From Streptosporangiaceae bacterium NEAU-GS5 (GTDB lineage Bacteria; Actinomycetota; Actinomycetes; Streptosporangiales; Streptosporangiaceae), in contig JAGFNW010000023.1 of the NCBI GenBank assembly GCA_017592665.1, forward strand, positions 1 through 64,000: a DNA stretch of 64,000 nt, in the 5' to 3' direction. The notes beneath the pieces were generated by a model that made no database searches, was not told where the DNA came from, and saw nothing but the letters and a program-made list of their open reading frames with translations. Below are positions 9,598-18,755 of this stretch, in pieces (position 1 is the first letter of the stretch; every line of letters begins with the position of its first letter). Position numbers and translations under genes: made by a program.

Positions 9598-11842
9598 TCT
9601 CCACCCCCGCGCGGAGGTCGAGGTGGACCACGACGTCGCCGGCGCGTACGGTCGCCCGGCCGTCGCGGTCGGCCCGGATCCGCACCTCGGTGGCGCGGCC
9701 GCCGGACCACGTCGCGCCGACCGTGTGGCCGCCGCGCGCGCGAAGGCCGTCGAAGGAGCCGTCGGCCCAGGCGGCGGGCAGCGCCGGCAGCACGTGGATC
9801 TCCCCGGCGTGACTTTGCAGCAGCATCTCCGCGATGCCTGCGGCCGCGCCGAAGTTGCCGTCGATCTGGAACGGCGGATGCGTGTCCAGCAGGTTGGGCA
9901 GCGTGCTCTCCTGGAGCTGGTTCGACAGGAGCTTGTGCGCGCGGTCGCCGTCGAGCAGCCGCGCCCAGAAGTTGATCTTCCAGGCCTGGCTCCAGCCGGT
10001 GCCGCGGTCGCCGCGGTGATCGAGCGTCGTGCGCGCCGCGTCGGCCGGCACGGGCCCGTCGCCCGGATAGAGGGCGTACAGCTGGGAGACGTGCCGGTGG
10101 GTGTCGTCCGGGTCGTCCAGGTCGTCCTTCCACTCCTGGAGCTGCCCCCACGAGCCCACCCGCAGCCCCCGGTCGAGCCGGCCGAGGGCGCGGGCCAGCG
10201 AGCTCTGCCAGACGATGTCGGCCCTCAACTGCTGCGCCACGGCGAGCGTGCAGCTCAGCAACTCCGCGACGATCTGCTGCGACATGGCGGCCCCGGCCGT
10301 GAACAGCCCGTGCTCCGGCGAATAGCTCGGGCTCACCACGAGCGCGCCGTCGCGCGCGTCGGCGACCAGGTTGGCCAGCCAGAACTCGGCCGTCTCCTTG
10401 AGCAGCGGATAGACGTGCTCGCGCAGGTAGGCCTCGTCGCCGGAGAACCGGTAGCGCTCGTAGGCGTGCCGGGCCAGCCACGCCCCCGCCTCGGGAAACC
10501 AGAATGACGTGGGCCAGTCGTGGACGCCGGTGAATCCGAACGCGTTGGTGTTCGGGCCGACCACCCAGCCGGGCGCGCCGAACATCTCGCGCGCCGTGAT
10601 CCGCCCGGGAGCGCGCAGGGACTCGATGAACCGCAGCAGCGGCGCCACCGACTCGGCAAGGTTGGTCACCTCGGCCGGCCAGTAGTTCATCTGCACATTG
10701 ATGTTGGCATGCCAGTCGCAATCCCAGGGCGGGGAGGAGCTGTCATTCCAGATCCCCTGCAGGTTGGCGGGCAGCGGGGAGTTCTCCCGTGACGAGGAGA
10801 TCAGCAGATAACGCCCATATTGAAAGTAGAGGGCCTCCAGCCCCCGATCTTCCGGCCTCTCACCTGTGTAGGTCGCCAGCGCCTGGCTGGTGGGGGCCTC
10901 GGGGAGCGGGCCGAGATCAAGCCGCACCCGGTCGAAGCGGTCGGCGAAGTCGGCCACGTGCTCGGCGCGCAGGTCGGCGTGCTCGTGCGCGGCGGCGATC
11001 CGCTTCGCGACCTCCTCGTGCGGGTCGGGGCCGCGGTAGGTCGGAAAGGCGAGCGCGTAGTCGGTGCCCGCCGCGACGATCACGGTCACCGCGTCGGCAT
11101 CCGACACGCTGATCCGGTCGGTCTCCTCGGACAGGATCCCGCCCGCCGCCGACACGTGCGCCACCGCCTCGACTCGCAGCCCGTTGTCCGGCAGCACGCC
11201 CCGCACGACGATCTTCCCGTCGTTTATGGAGATATCTCCATACGGGCAGGCCAGCCGGATGGTCGCCGAAATACGACCGGGCCGGTCGGCGGCCAGCCGG
11301 AGGACCAGGACGCCGGCCGGGTTGCTGGCGAAGCACTCGCGGGTGAAGGTGACGCCGTCGGCGACATAGCTGACCCCGGCGATCCCCTGACGCAGGTCGA
11401 GCGTGCGCCGATAGCCGCTCACGGGGCCCGCGTCCGGGATGACCAGCAGCAGGTCGCCGAGGGGCTGATAGGCGCCGAAGCCGGGGATGGAGCCGGTCGT
11501 CGCGTAGGCGGGGTTGCCGAGCAGCCGGGCCACGGCGCCCGGCTCCATCGAGCCCTCGGCCGCGATGGTCCGGCGCACCTGGTCGAGCACGCCCGGCCGT
11601 GGCTCGCGCCAGTTGCCGGCGTAGCCTCCCGTGCTGCCCGCGACGCCGCCTCCGGCGCTGCCCGGGCCGCCCGTCCACAGCGTGCTGTGGTTGAGGGCGA
11701 CCCGTTCGTCGCGGATCCGGCCGAAGACCATGCCGCCCAGCGTCCCGTTGCCGATGGGAAGCGCGTGCCGCTCCCAGTCGTCGGCCGGCTCGTCGTACCA
11801 GATCACTGACACACGATGGCAGGCGCCGCGTGCGCCGTTCAA
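9578..11842 (-). CDS. Glycoside hydrolase family 95 (alpha-L-fucosidase/galactosidase)
   Basis: 754 residues covering the whole GH95 fold. The N-terminal LPIGNGTLGGMVFG and LNHSTLWTGGPG are typical. The (alpha/alpha)6 core contains SRENSPLPANLQGIWND and DWHANINVQMNYWPAE. The C-terminal domain has the NFGAAAGIAEMLLQSH motif. It inverts alpha-1,2-L-fucosides or related alpha-L-galactosides. No signal peptide is evident, so it is probably cytosolic. The TTG at 11842, four bases past the stop of the upstream MFS gene, is the longest start; GTG at 11812 is an alternative. Cotranscription with the MFS gene is likely. Confidence 0.88.
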   Translation of the reverse strand: MNGARGACHRVSVIWYDEPADDWERHALPIGNGTLGGMVFGRIRDERVALNHSTLWTGGPGSAGGGVAGSTGGYAGNWREPRPGVLDQVRRTIAAEGSMEPGAVARLLGNPAYATTGSIPGFGAYQPLGDLLLVIPDAGPVSGYRRTLDLRQGIAGVSYVADGVTFTRECFASNPAGVLVLRLAADRPGRISATIRLACPYGDISINDGKIVVRGVLPDNGLRVEAVAHVSAAGGILSEETDRISVSDADAVTVIVAAGTDYALAFPTYRGPDPHEEVAKRIAAAHEHADLRAEHVADFADRFDRVRLDLGPLPEAPTSQALATYTGERPEDRGLEALYFQYGRYLLISSSRENSPLPANLQGIWNDSSSPPWDCDWHANINVQMNYWPAEVTNLAESVAPLLRFIESLRAPGRITAREMFGAPGWVVGPNTNAFGFTGVHDWPTSFWFPEAGAWLARHAYERYRFSGDEAYLREHVYPLLKETAEFWLANLVADARDGALVVSPSYSPEHGLFTAGAAMSQQIVAELLSCTLAVAQQLRADIVWQSSLARALGRLDRGLRVGSWGQLQEWKDDLDDPDDTHRHVSQLYALYPGDGPVPADAARTTLDHRGDRGTGWSQAWKINFWARLLDGDRAHKLLSNQLQESTLPNLLDTHPPFQIDGNFGAAAGIAEMLLQSHAGEIHVLPALPAAWADGSFDGLRARGGHTVGATWSGGRATEVRIRADRDGRATVRAGDVVVHLDLRAGVEIRQNVR

Positions 11843-11846
11843 GCCT

Positions 11847-13385
11847 CTACGCGGTCGGGCGGATGTGGCGGAGCATGGTCAGCACCGTCACCGCGACCCC
11901 CACGAGCAGCACGGCGGCCACCGCCGACACCGTGTGGAAGCCCGCCGTATAGGCCGCGCGAGCCGATCCCAGCAGCGCCGCGCCGAGGTCGTGCGGCAGG
12001 TGCCCGGCCGCCGCCGTGGCCCCCGCGATCGTGTCCCGCCCGGCCGCCGCCGCCCCGTCGGGCACGCCCGCCGGCACCGAGATCCGCGTACGGTAAACGG
12101 CCGTGCCGATACTGCCGAGGATGGCGATGCCGAGCGCGAAACCGAACTCGCCGCTGGTCTGGTTCAGCGCCGCCGCCGATCCGGCCTTCTCCACCGGCAC
12201 CGAGCCGACGATGATGTCGGTCCCCAGGGTCACGAACGGCCCGGCGCCCAGGTTGACGATGGACCATCCGGTCACCAGCAGAGCCGGGCCGTACTCGTCG
12301 CCGACCTGCGTGAACAGCACCAGCCCCACGATCGAGACGAGGATGCCGCCACCGATCAGATAGGCCGGCCGGAACCGCCGGGCCAGCAGCGGCGACGCGA
12401 GGAACGTGACGCCGGAAGCGGCCATCACCGGCAGCATCCAGAGCCCCGTGGCCAGCGGCGACAGCCCCTGCACCAGCTGCAGGTGCTGCGTGGAGAACAT
12501 CATCAGCGCGCCCATCAGCATCGTGTTGAGCATCATGCTGCCGAGCGCCGTGCTGAACGTGCGGCCACGGAACAGGCGCAGATCGAGCAGCGGGTCGGCC
12601 AGCCGGGCCTGCCGCCGTACGAAGACCACCCCGCCGGCGGCGCCGGCCGCGATCGCCACCAGCGGCAGCGTGTCCCAGCCGTTCCTGGCCAGCTCCTTGA
12701 TCCCGTAGATGATCGGCAGAATGGTGACCAGCGACAGCCCCACGCTGACCAGGTCGAGACGCCCGGCCGACGCGTCGCGGTATTCGGGCAGCAGCACCGG
12801 GCCGAGCACCAGCAGCAGCGCCATCGCCGGCACGCCGACCAGGAAGACCGAACCCCACCAGAAGTGCTCCAGCAGCGCCCCGCCCACGATCGGGCCCAGC
12901 GCCGCGCCGCCCATGAAGCAGACGAGCCAGACGCCGATGGCCAGGCCGCGCTGCTTCGGGTCGCGGAACATGTTGGTGATCAGAGCCAGCGCCGACGGCG
13001 CCAGCGTGGCCCCGGCGATCCCCAGCAGCGCGCGGGCCGCGATGAGCATGCCGGCGCTGGTCGAGTACGCCGCGAGGATCGAGGCCAGCCCGAACGCCGC
13101 GCCCCCGATCAGCAGCAGCTTCCGGCGTCCGATCCGATCCCCGAGCGTGCCCATCGTGATCATGAACCCGGACAGCATGAAGCCGTACATGTCCATGATC
13201 CACAGCTGCTGCGTGCTGCCCGCCCCGAGCGCCTGCGCCAGGTGCGGCAGCGCCAGCAGCATGACGAACACGTCGATGGAGACCAGCAGCGTGGGCAGCG
13301 CCAGCACGGCGAGCCCGATCCACTCCCGGCGCCCCGCGACCGGCCTGACACCCGGATCAGAGGCGACAACGACCTTGGCGTCCAT
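11847..13385 (-). CDS. MFS transporter, DHA2 (14-helix) drug-efflux type
   Basis: 512 residues with about 14 hydrophobic helices. The MFS signature loop TLGDRIGRRKLLLIGG follows helix 2, and the helix-5 motif includes ARALLGIAGATLAPSAL, typical of QacA/SmvA-like proton antiporters. ATG 13385 is preceded by GGGGAGC; an upstream ATG at 13415 has no ribosome site. It is directly followed by the GH95 gene. The pairing hints that it may carry a sugar or glycoside, although the family normally exports lipophilic cations. Confidence 0.88.
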   Translation of the reverse strand: MDAKVVVASDPGVRPVAGRREWIGLAVLALPTLLVSIDVFVMLLALPHLAQALGAGSTQQLWIMDMYGFMLSGFMITMGTLGDRIGRRKLLLIGGAAFGLASILAAYSTSAGMLIAARALLGIAGATLAPSALALITNMFRDPKQRGLAIGVWLVCFMGGAALGPIVGGALLEHFWWGSVFLVGVPAMALLLVLGPVLLPEYRDASAGRLDLVSVGLSLVTILPIIYGIKELARNGWDTLPLVAIAAGAAGGVVFVRRQARLADPLLDLRLFRGRTFSTALGSMMLNTMLMGALMMFSTQHLQLVQGLSPLATGLWMLPVMAASGVTFLASPLLARRFRPAYLIGGGILVSIVGLVLFTQVGDEYGPALLVTGWSIVNLGAGPFVTLGTDIIVGSVPVEKAGSAAALNQTSGEFGFALGIAILGSIGTAVYRTRISVPAGVPDGAAAAGRDTIAGATAAAGHLPHDLGAALLGSARAAYTAGFHTVSAVAAVLLVGVAVTVLTMLRHIRPTA

Positions 13386-13498
13386 GAAAGCTCCCCTTCT
13401 CGAGACCTCATACACGCCCAGGTCGTAACCACGCCCCGATTCTCTACATCAGAACCAGGACGGCCCCGTATTGACGTACGGCTCCTCCAAAGCGCGGT

Positions 13499-14269
13499 TC
13501 AGTAGAGGCGGCCGGCGGTGGGGTGGTCTTGCGCGGCGTCGACGCAGATGTTGGCGCCGTTGATGCCGCTGGCGCGGTCGGAGAGCAGGAAGCAGGCCAC
13601 GTCGGCGACTTCGCGCAGCTCGACCAGGCGGCCACGGGGGAAGTCCTCGCGGGCGAAGGTGGCGTAGCGGTCGGGGTCGTTCTTGGCCATGTTGGCCCAG
13701 CCGCCGCCTTCGAAGAGGACGGACCCGGGGCTGAGGGCGTTGACGCGGATCCCGCGCGGCCCGAGTTCGCGGCCGAGGACGGCGGCGAGGTGGATCTCGG
13801 CGGCCTTGGCCGAGGCGTACGAAGGGGAGGGACCGGGCTTCCACCCGGTGATGGAGGACACGATCACCGCGCTGCCGCCGCCGTCGGACAGGTGCGGCAC
13901 GGCGGAGCGGATGGCGTTGGCCGCGTGCAGGACGTTGACCTCGAACGTGCGGGTCCAGTCTTCGGGCGTGGAGTCCAGCAGGCTGCGGCCGAAGCCGCCG
14001 CCGACGTTGGCGACGAGCAGGTCGAGGCCGTCCAGCCGGGTGGCCGCCTCGTCGATGGCGGCGCCCAGCGCGGCCGGGTCGGTCACATCCACTTTCACGC
14101 CGTACGCCTGCGGGCCGAGAGAGGCGACGGCCGCGTCGAGCCGTTCGGAGTCTCTTCCGCAGACGGCCACCGCCACGCCTTCATCCGCGAGTTGAGTCGC
14201 GACGGCCAGCCCGATCCCGTGCGTTCCTCCTGTGACGAACGCCTTCTTCCCCCGCAATCCGAGATCCAT
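13499..14269 (-). CDS. Short-chain dehydrogenase/reductase
   Basis: 256 residues, classical SDR. The nucleotide-binding TGGTHGIG is at 14-21, NVGG is near 87, and catalytic Ser (VSSITG) precedes YASAK (Tyr and Lys, about 151-155). The ending SGINGANICVDAAQDHP is typical of family members described as 3-oxoacyl-ACP reductase-like. The substrate is unknown. It stands alone, upstream of the MFS/GH95 pair on the same strand and divergent from the ankyrin gene. Confidence 0.9.
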   Translation of the reverse strand: MDLGLRGKKAFVTGGTHGIGLAVATQLADEGVAVAVCGRDSERLDAAVASLGPQAYGVKVDVTDPAALGAAIDEAATRLDGLDLLVANVGGGFGRSLLDSTPEDWTRTFEVNVLHAANAIRSAVPHLSDGGGSAVIVSSITGWKPGPSPSYASAKAAEIHLAAVLGRELGPRGIRVNALSPGSVLFEGGGWANMAKNDPDRYATFAREDFPRGRLVELREVADVACFLLSDRASGINGANICVDAAQDHPTAGRLY

Positions 14270-14418
14270 GATCAGAGGGTAGTGTGAAGACGGCGTACAG
14301 GACGCATCCGGTTCGCGGGAAGGGTTGAACCCACCTGGCAGAGTGACCGCACCACCATCGCAACCTCCTTTTCGGCCCGATCATGCGAACGCCGGGCGCT
14401 CACGAGAGGGAGGCCACT

Positions 14419-15843
14419 GTGCCTGTCGACGACCTGCCCGACAACGCCAGCCTCGAGCACCTTCGCAAGCAGGCCCGCACCCTGCAGCGCGACGTCCACG
14501 CCGAGGCGCCGGAGGCCCTGGTGACGGCCGCCGAGTTCCACCCGCGCTTCGCTGGGCCCGAGTCGTTCACGCTGTCCGACGCGCAACTCGTCACGGCCCG
14601 CCGCTATGGCTTCGCCAGCTGGCCCAGGCTCCGCGTGTACGTCGAGACGCTCACCGCCTACGCCCGCAGACCGCACGAGGTCGGCCCGGCCTCAGGCCCG
14701 CAGGAGTTCCTGCGGCTGGCCTGTCTCACGTACGGCGCCGACACCCCCAACCGCATTCCGGACGCTCGCCGGATGCTGGCGGACGAGCCCGAGCTGGCGA
14801 CCGCGAACGTCTTCACCATGGCCGCCACCGGCCGCGCGGACGCCCTGCGCGATCTGCTCGACCGCGAGCCAGAGCTGGTCGACCGGCAGGGCGGGCCGTA
14901 CGCCTGGGAGCCGCTGCTCTATCTCGCCTACTCGCGGGTGGGCGAAGGGCACGTGGAGGCGGCGCGCGTGCTGCTCGATCGGGGCGCCGACCCGAACGCC
15001 GGCTACCTGTGGGAGGGCCTGGTCCCGCCGTTCACGGCCCTGACCGGGGCGTTCGGCGGCGGAGAAGGCGACCAGCCGGCCCACCCGGACGGCCTGGCCC
15101 TCGCGCGGCTGCTGCTCGACCGCGGCGCCGACCCGAACGACTGCCAGACGCTCTACAACCGCGGCCTCGGCGGATCCTGGAACGACGACACCACGCATCT
15201 GGAGCTGCTCCTCGCGTACGGCCTCGGCCAAGGCGACGGCGGCCCGTGGAAGGCACGCCTCGGCCACGCGCAGCAAAGCCCCGCCGAGATGGTCAGCGAA
15301 GAGGTCATGACCGCCGCCCTCCGCGGCGGGCCGCGCCGCATGCGGCTCCTGCTGGACCATGGAGCGCCCGCGGACGCCCGGGGCCTGCATCCCGCCTATC
15401 GGGGCCGATCGGCGTACGAGTTCGCGCTCGTGCACGGGCACACCGACGTGGCCGAGATGCTGGCCGCGGCCGGCGCGACGGCCACACTGAACGAAACCGA
15501 CGCCTTCGTGGCCGCGTGCATGCGTGGCGAACGCCCCGACCTCGGGCTCCTGGAGCGAATGCGGGGCGCTCGGCCGAATCTCATCAACGTGGCAGCCGAA
15601 GATCGCAAGCCGGCCGCCGTGCGGCTGCTGGCCGAGCTCGGATTCGACGTCAACCACCTCTACCGGTCCACGCCTCTGCACGAGGCCGCGTGGAACGACG
15701 ACGTGCCCATGGCCCGGCTCCTGATCGAACTCGGCGCCGACCCGTCGCTTACGGACCGGTTCCACCAGGCGACCCCGCTCGGCTGGGCCGAATACGGGGG
15801 CAAGAACGCGGTCGCCGAGTATCTGCGAAACTTGGGCGCATGA
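14419..15843 (+). CDS. Ankyrin-repeat protein
   Basis: 474 residues. A helical N-terminal region (LEHLRKQARTLQRDV, about 10-70) is followed by many ankyrin-like units with the signature ARVLLDRGADPNAG, LARLLLDRGADPNDC, AEMLAAAGA and MARLLIELGADPSLT. It is probably a cytosolic protein-protein interaction scaffold. GTG 14419 has GGGAGG five bases upstream; the in-frame ATG at 14383 has none. Its stop overlaps the start of the first crcB (ATGA), so it is translationally coupled to the fluoride channel genes. Confidence 0.85.
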   Translation: MPVDDLPDNASLEHLRKQARTLQRDVHAEAPEALVTAAEFHPRFAGPESFTLSDAQLVTARRYGFASWPRLRVYVETLTAYARRPHEVGPASGPQEFLRLACLTYGADTPNRIPDARRMLADEPELATANVFTMAATGRADALRDLLDREPELVDRQGGPYAWEPLLYLAYSRVGEGHVEAARVLLDRGADPNAGYLWEGLVPPFTALTGAFGGGEGDQPAHPDGLALARLLLDRGADPNDCQTLYNRGLGGSWNDDTTHLELLLAYGLGQGDGGPWKARLGHAQQSPAEMVSEEVMTAALRGGPRRMRLLLDHGAPADARGLHPAYRGRSAYEFALVHGHTDVAEMLAAAGATATLNETDAFVAACMRGERPDLGLLERMRGARPNLINVAAEDRKPAAVRLLAELGFDVNHLYRSTPLHEAAWNDDVPMARLLIELGADPSLTDRFHQATPLGWAEYGGKNAVAEYLRNLGA

Positions 15844-16250
15844 TCTCGCGCGACCACCGATGGCATCGGGTCGTCGTGCTGGCGGCGGTGGGGGTGGGCG
15901 GGGGGCTCGGGAGTGTGGCGCGCGCTCTGGTGTCCCAGGCCGTCCCGACCCCGCCCGCGGGGTTTCCGTGGGCCACCTTCCTGATCAATGTCACCGGGTG
16001 TTTCGCGCTCGGGGTCGTCATGATCCTCGTCCTGCGGGTGTGGCCGCCCACGCGGTACGTCCGGCCGTTCCTCGGCGTCGGGTTCCTGGGTGGTTACACG
16101 ACGTTCTCCACGTTCACCCTCGAGATCGTCGCGCTGGCGCGGAGCGGCGAGTGGACGGTGGCCAACGCGTACGCGCTCGACAGCCTGCTGGCCGGGCTGG
16201 TGGCGGTCTCGTGCGGGATATTCCTCGCCAGGAGGCTCGCCCGCGGATGA
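15840..16250 (+). CDS. crcB: Fluoride channel subunit CrcB/Fluc (first of pair)
   Basis: 136 residues with four transmembrane helices. INVTGCFALG (the conserved Asn in helix 2) and GGYTTFSTFTLE (the helix-3 break with the Phe box) mark the Fluc family, which forms dual-topology fluoride channels for passive efflux. ATG 15840 overlaps the ankyrin stop, and the stop overlaps the second crcB start (ATGA). Two adjacent divergent copies usually form a heterodimeric channel in Gram-positive bacteria. Confidence 0.93.
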   Translation: MISRDHRWHRVVVLAAVGVGGGLGSVARALVSQAVPTPPAGFPWATFLINVTGCFALGVVMILVLRVWPPTRYVRPFLGVGFLGGYTTFSTFTLEIVALARSGEWTVANAYALDSLLAGLVAVSCGIFLARRLARG

Positions 16251-16597
16251 ACCTGCTGCTCGTGTTCGCCGGAGGCGCGGTCGGAGCGCCCACGCGGTAC
16301 GTCGTCGACCGGCTCATCCACCGCTGGTACGACAGCGTGTTCCCGTGGGGCACCCTGGTGATCAACGTCTCGGGGTCGTTCGTCCTGGGGTCGCTGGCCG
16401 CGCTCCACCTGTCCGAGCAGGCGCTGACCCTGCTCGGCACGGGCTTCTGCGGCGCCCTGACCACGTTCAGCACGTTCGGCTGGGAGACCGTGCAACTGCT
16501 GGAGCAGGGCGCGCTGAAGCAGGCCGCCCTCAACGTGGCCGGCAGCGTGACCCTCGGCATCCTCGCCGCCCTCGCCGGCTACCTGACCTTCAGCTGA
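16247..16597 (+). CDS. crcB: Fluoride channel subunit CrcB/Fluc (second of pair)
   Basis: 116 residues, four helices, with INVSGSFVLG and CGALTTFSTFGWE. It differs clearly from the first copy, as expected for opposite-topology partners. ATG 16247 overlaps the upstream stop by four bases. Its 3' end overlaps the convergent MFS remnant by 19 bases. No fluoride riboswitch consensus was seen upstream of the operon. Confidence 0.93.
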   Translation: MNLLLVFAGGAVGAPTRYVVDRLIHRWYDSVFPWGTLVINVSGSFVLGSLAALHLSEQALTLLGTGFCGALTTFSTFGWETVQLLEQGALKQAALNVAGSVTLGILAALAGYLTFS

Positions 16598-17460
16598 CCC
16601 GCGGACACCGGGCCAGGGACGGCCCGTGCGATCAGCGCGGTGCTCAGCGCGCAAACGGCGACGGCGGTCATGAAGACGGCCGGTAACCCGGCGAGATCCC
16701 CCAGGGCGCCGCCCAATGCCGCCCCGATCGGCATGCCGCCCATGCCGATGAGCCGGTAGGCGGAGTTGACGCGGCCGAGCAGGTGCTCGGGGATGAGGCG
16801 CTGGCGCAGCGAGATGATGATGACGTTGGCGGCCGCCCCGACCACGCCTATGAGTGCGGCGGCGACGTAAGTGGGCCAGGTGAGTGGCACCAGCACTGGC
16901 ACGGCCAGCAGCAGGCTGTCGATCAGCCACGCGCTGACCAGAGTGTGTTTCTCTCCGAACAGATCCATGACGCGTCCGGCCATCAGCGAGCCCAGCAGCC
17001 CACCCGTGGCGATGGCGGTCATCAGCAAGCCGTAGGCGCCTGGCGTCAGGCCGATGCGGGATTGCTCGCCGACGGCCCACAGGACGAAGACGGCCCAGTA
17101 GGCGGCGTTGGCGGCGTTGAACAGGCCCGCGGAGATGGCGACCACGCGCAGCACGCGGTGGTCGCGTAAGTAGCGCAAGCCCTCGCCGATGTCGGCGCCG
17201 AGGGTGCGGACGGAGGCGTTGTCGGGGCGGAAGCGCCCGTGCATGCCCAGCAGCAGCATCCCGGCCGCCGCGTACAGCAGGGCGGACACGCCGAAGAGGG
17301 CCGCGGTGCAGATGCCGGCCAGGACCCCGGCCGCCGGACCGCCCAGGAAATCGTTGCCGATCGTCTGGGCGCCCACGATCCTGCCGTTGGCGGCGGCCAG
17401 CCGCTCGCGTGGCACCACCATGGGCAGCAGCGACTGCGCGGAGGTGTCGGCGAACACCTC
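16579..17460 (-). pseudogene. MFS transporter, 3' remnant lacking the first four helices
   Basis: The frame encodes about 293 residues. It begins abruptly at EVFADTSAQSLLPMVVPRERLAAANG, which in MFS_3 (EntS-like) exporters lies just after helix 4, about 115-120 residues into a protein of about 410. Everything downstream is intact and stop-free, ending VSAGQLKVR. Immediately upstream (17462 onward) is plus-strand sequence of a different gene. A GTG at 17457 could start translation, but the product would lack half of the N-terminal bundle. Read together with the regulator remnant, this is a deletion scar. Confidence 0.8.
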
Positions 17461-17461
17461 G

Positions 17462-17650
17462 CTGCGGCTGACGGTGGAAGAGCTGGCGTCGCTGTCCGAG
17501 CAGGTGCATGAGGTGCTGGCGACCTACCGAGAGCTGTCGGACAGCCGCGAGCGCGACTCACCCGGCGACCCCGATCCAGCGACGGCCAGGGTCGTCATCC
17601 ACTTCGACACCTTCCCCGTGGGCCTTGCCCAAGCGCCCGAGGCCGGTTAG
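17462..17650 (+). pseudogene. HTH (ArsR-like) regulator, C-terminal remnant
   Basis: The 62 codons read LRLTVEELASLSEQVHEVLA, then a short Arg/Asp-rich linker and VVIHFDTFP. This is the tail of actinobacterial HTH_20/ArsR-like regulators (L.LTPEELAEL...LL..YR...). These genes commonly sit divergently from an MFS exporter. The DNA-binding N-terminus is missing. Open frame continues leftward into the antisense of the MFS remnant but is not homologous there. The boundary at 17458-17462 is the deletion junction. Confidence 0.7.
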
Positions 17651-17663
17651 GCGCCGGCACAAC

Positions 17664-18743
17664 CTAGATCTGGGGCTCGGCGACGAACAGGGTGCCGCCG
17701 GTGGAGATCTCGGTGGGGCCGTCGGAGGCGGGCAGGTAGACCGACTCGCCGGCGAGCAGCTTCAGCTCGTGGCCGACCGTGACCGAACCCTCCGTGCACA
17801 CGGCGACCCGCGGGGCCGCGGACGCGAGCGTGCCGCCATTGGTCAGGCGGCGCAGCAGGAATTCCGGTGTCGGCGGCGCGTAGACCCCATCGACGGGGAC
17901 GACCGGCAGCGGCTGGGCCGCACCATCGGTGACGCGGAGCAGCTCGGGCACGTCGATGGGCTTGGACGTGAGCCCGGCCCGCAGCACGTTGTCCGAGCTG
18001 CCCATGATCTCCACGCCGAAGCCGCTCACATAGCAGTGCAGCACTCCGGCGCCGAGGAAGAGCGCCTCACCGCGGCGCAGCTCGTGGCGGCGGAGCAGGA
18101 GTGGCGCCAGGACGGCCGGATCCTCGGGGAACAGCCGCGCCAGCCGTACGACCAGCTCATAGTCGGGGTGATGGACCGACGAGGCGGCCCAGGCGATCTT
18201 CTCGACCGGGATGGGGGTGGCCAGCAGCGCCTCGAGCGCGCCCAGGATGTCGCCGTCGGTCAGCCGCTCCACGATCGGCGCGAGGGGCTCGACGCAGAGC
18301 CGCCCGATGAGCATGGCCGCCTGCGCCGGCTCACGGAATCCAGCCAGCGCCGTGAACGGCGTCAGCGCGCAGATCATCTCGGGCTTCGGCCACGGATCGG
18401 AGTAGTTGGCGTCGCCCCGCCCGTGCCCGTCGGCCGCCTGCTCGGCGGTCGGGTGCACCTGCAGCGAGAGCGGCCGGTCAACCGCGATCAACTTCAGGAG
18501 GTACGGCAGACGCGGCCCGAACCGGCCGACCACGGCCTCCCCCAGCTCACCCCGCGGATCGGCGGCGACCACGTCGTGCAGTGGCTGCGCGAGGCCATCC
18601 CTGACCAGGATGGACGGGCCCGACGGGTGGGCGCCCAGCCACATCTCGGCTTCCGGACCGGCCGCGGCCCGGCCGGTCAGCCCGGCGATGTGCGTGCGCG
18701 ACCCCCAGTCGTAGTCCTTGATCGGGTTGGTCAGCAGATCCAT
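17664..18743 (-). CDS. manA: Mannose-6-phosphate isomerase, class I
   Basis: 359 residues of the cupin-type phosphomannose isomerase. The N-terminal IKDYDWGSRTHIA is typical. Zinc-site motifs are LSLQVHP (about 105), PKPEMICAL (about 128) and GAGVLHCYVSG (about 240). It converts mannose-6-phosphate to fructose-6-phosphate in the cytosol. It lies 12 bases after the ROK kinase on the same strand and is the last gene of the mannoside operon, completing the pathway. Confidence 0.95.
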   Translation of the reverse strand: MDLLTNPIKDYDWGSRTHIAGLTGRAAAGPEAEMWLGAHPSGPSILVRDGLAQPLHDVVAADPRGELGEAVVGRFGPRLPYLLKLIAVDRPLSLQVHPTAEQAADGHGRGDANYSDPWPKPEMICALTPFTALAGFREPAQAAMLIGRLCVEPLAPIVERLTDGDILGALEALLATPIPVEKIAWAASSVHHPDYELVVRLARLFPEDPAVLAPLLLRRHELRRGEALFLGAGVLHCYVSGFGVEIMGSSDNVLRAGLTSKPIDVPELLRVTDGAAQPLPVVPVDGVYAPPTPEFLLRRLTNGGTLASAAPRVAVCTEGSVTVGHELKLLAGESVYLPASDGPTEISTGGTLFVAEPQI

Positions 18744-18755
18744 GGGGTCATCCTG

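Noticed and set aside
14270-14418. Fluoride riboswitch before the ankyrin-crcB operon
   Set aside because: The crcB-motif core (GG.GATGG with the downstream AACCGCC and CTGATG.C parts) was not found on the plus strand; a GCGATGG lies only on the wrong strand.
17189-17650. 153-codon plus-strand frame as one complete gene
   Set aside because: Its first 91 codons are antisense to the MFS remnant; only the last 62 resemble a regulator, so it is a fusion frame created by the deletion.
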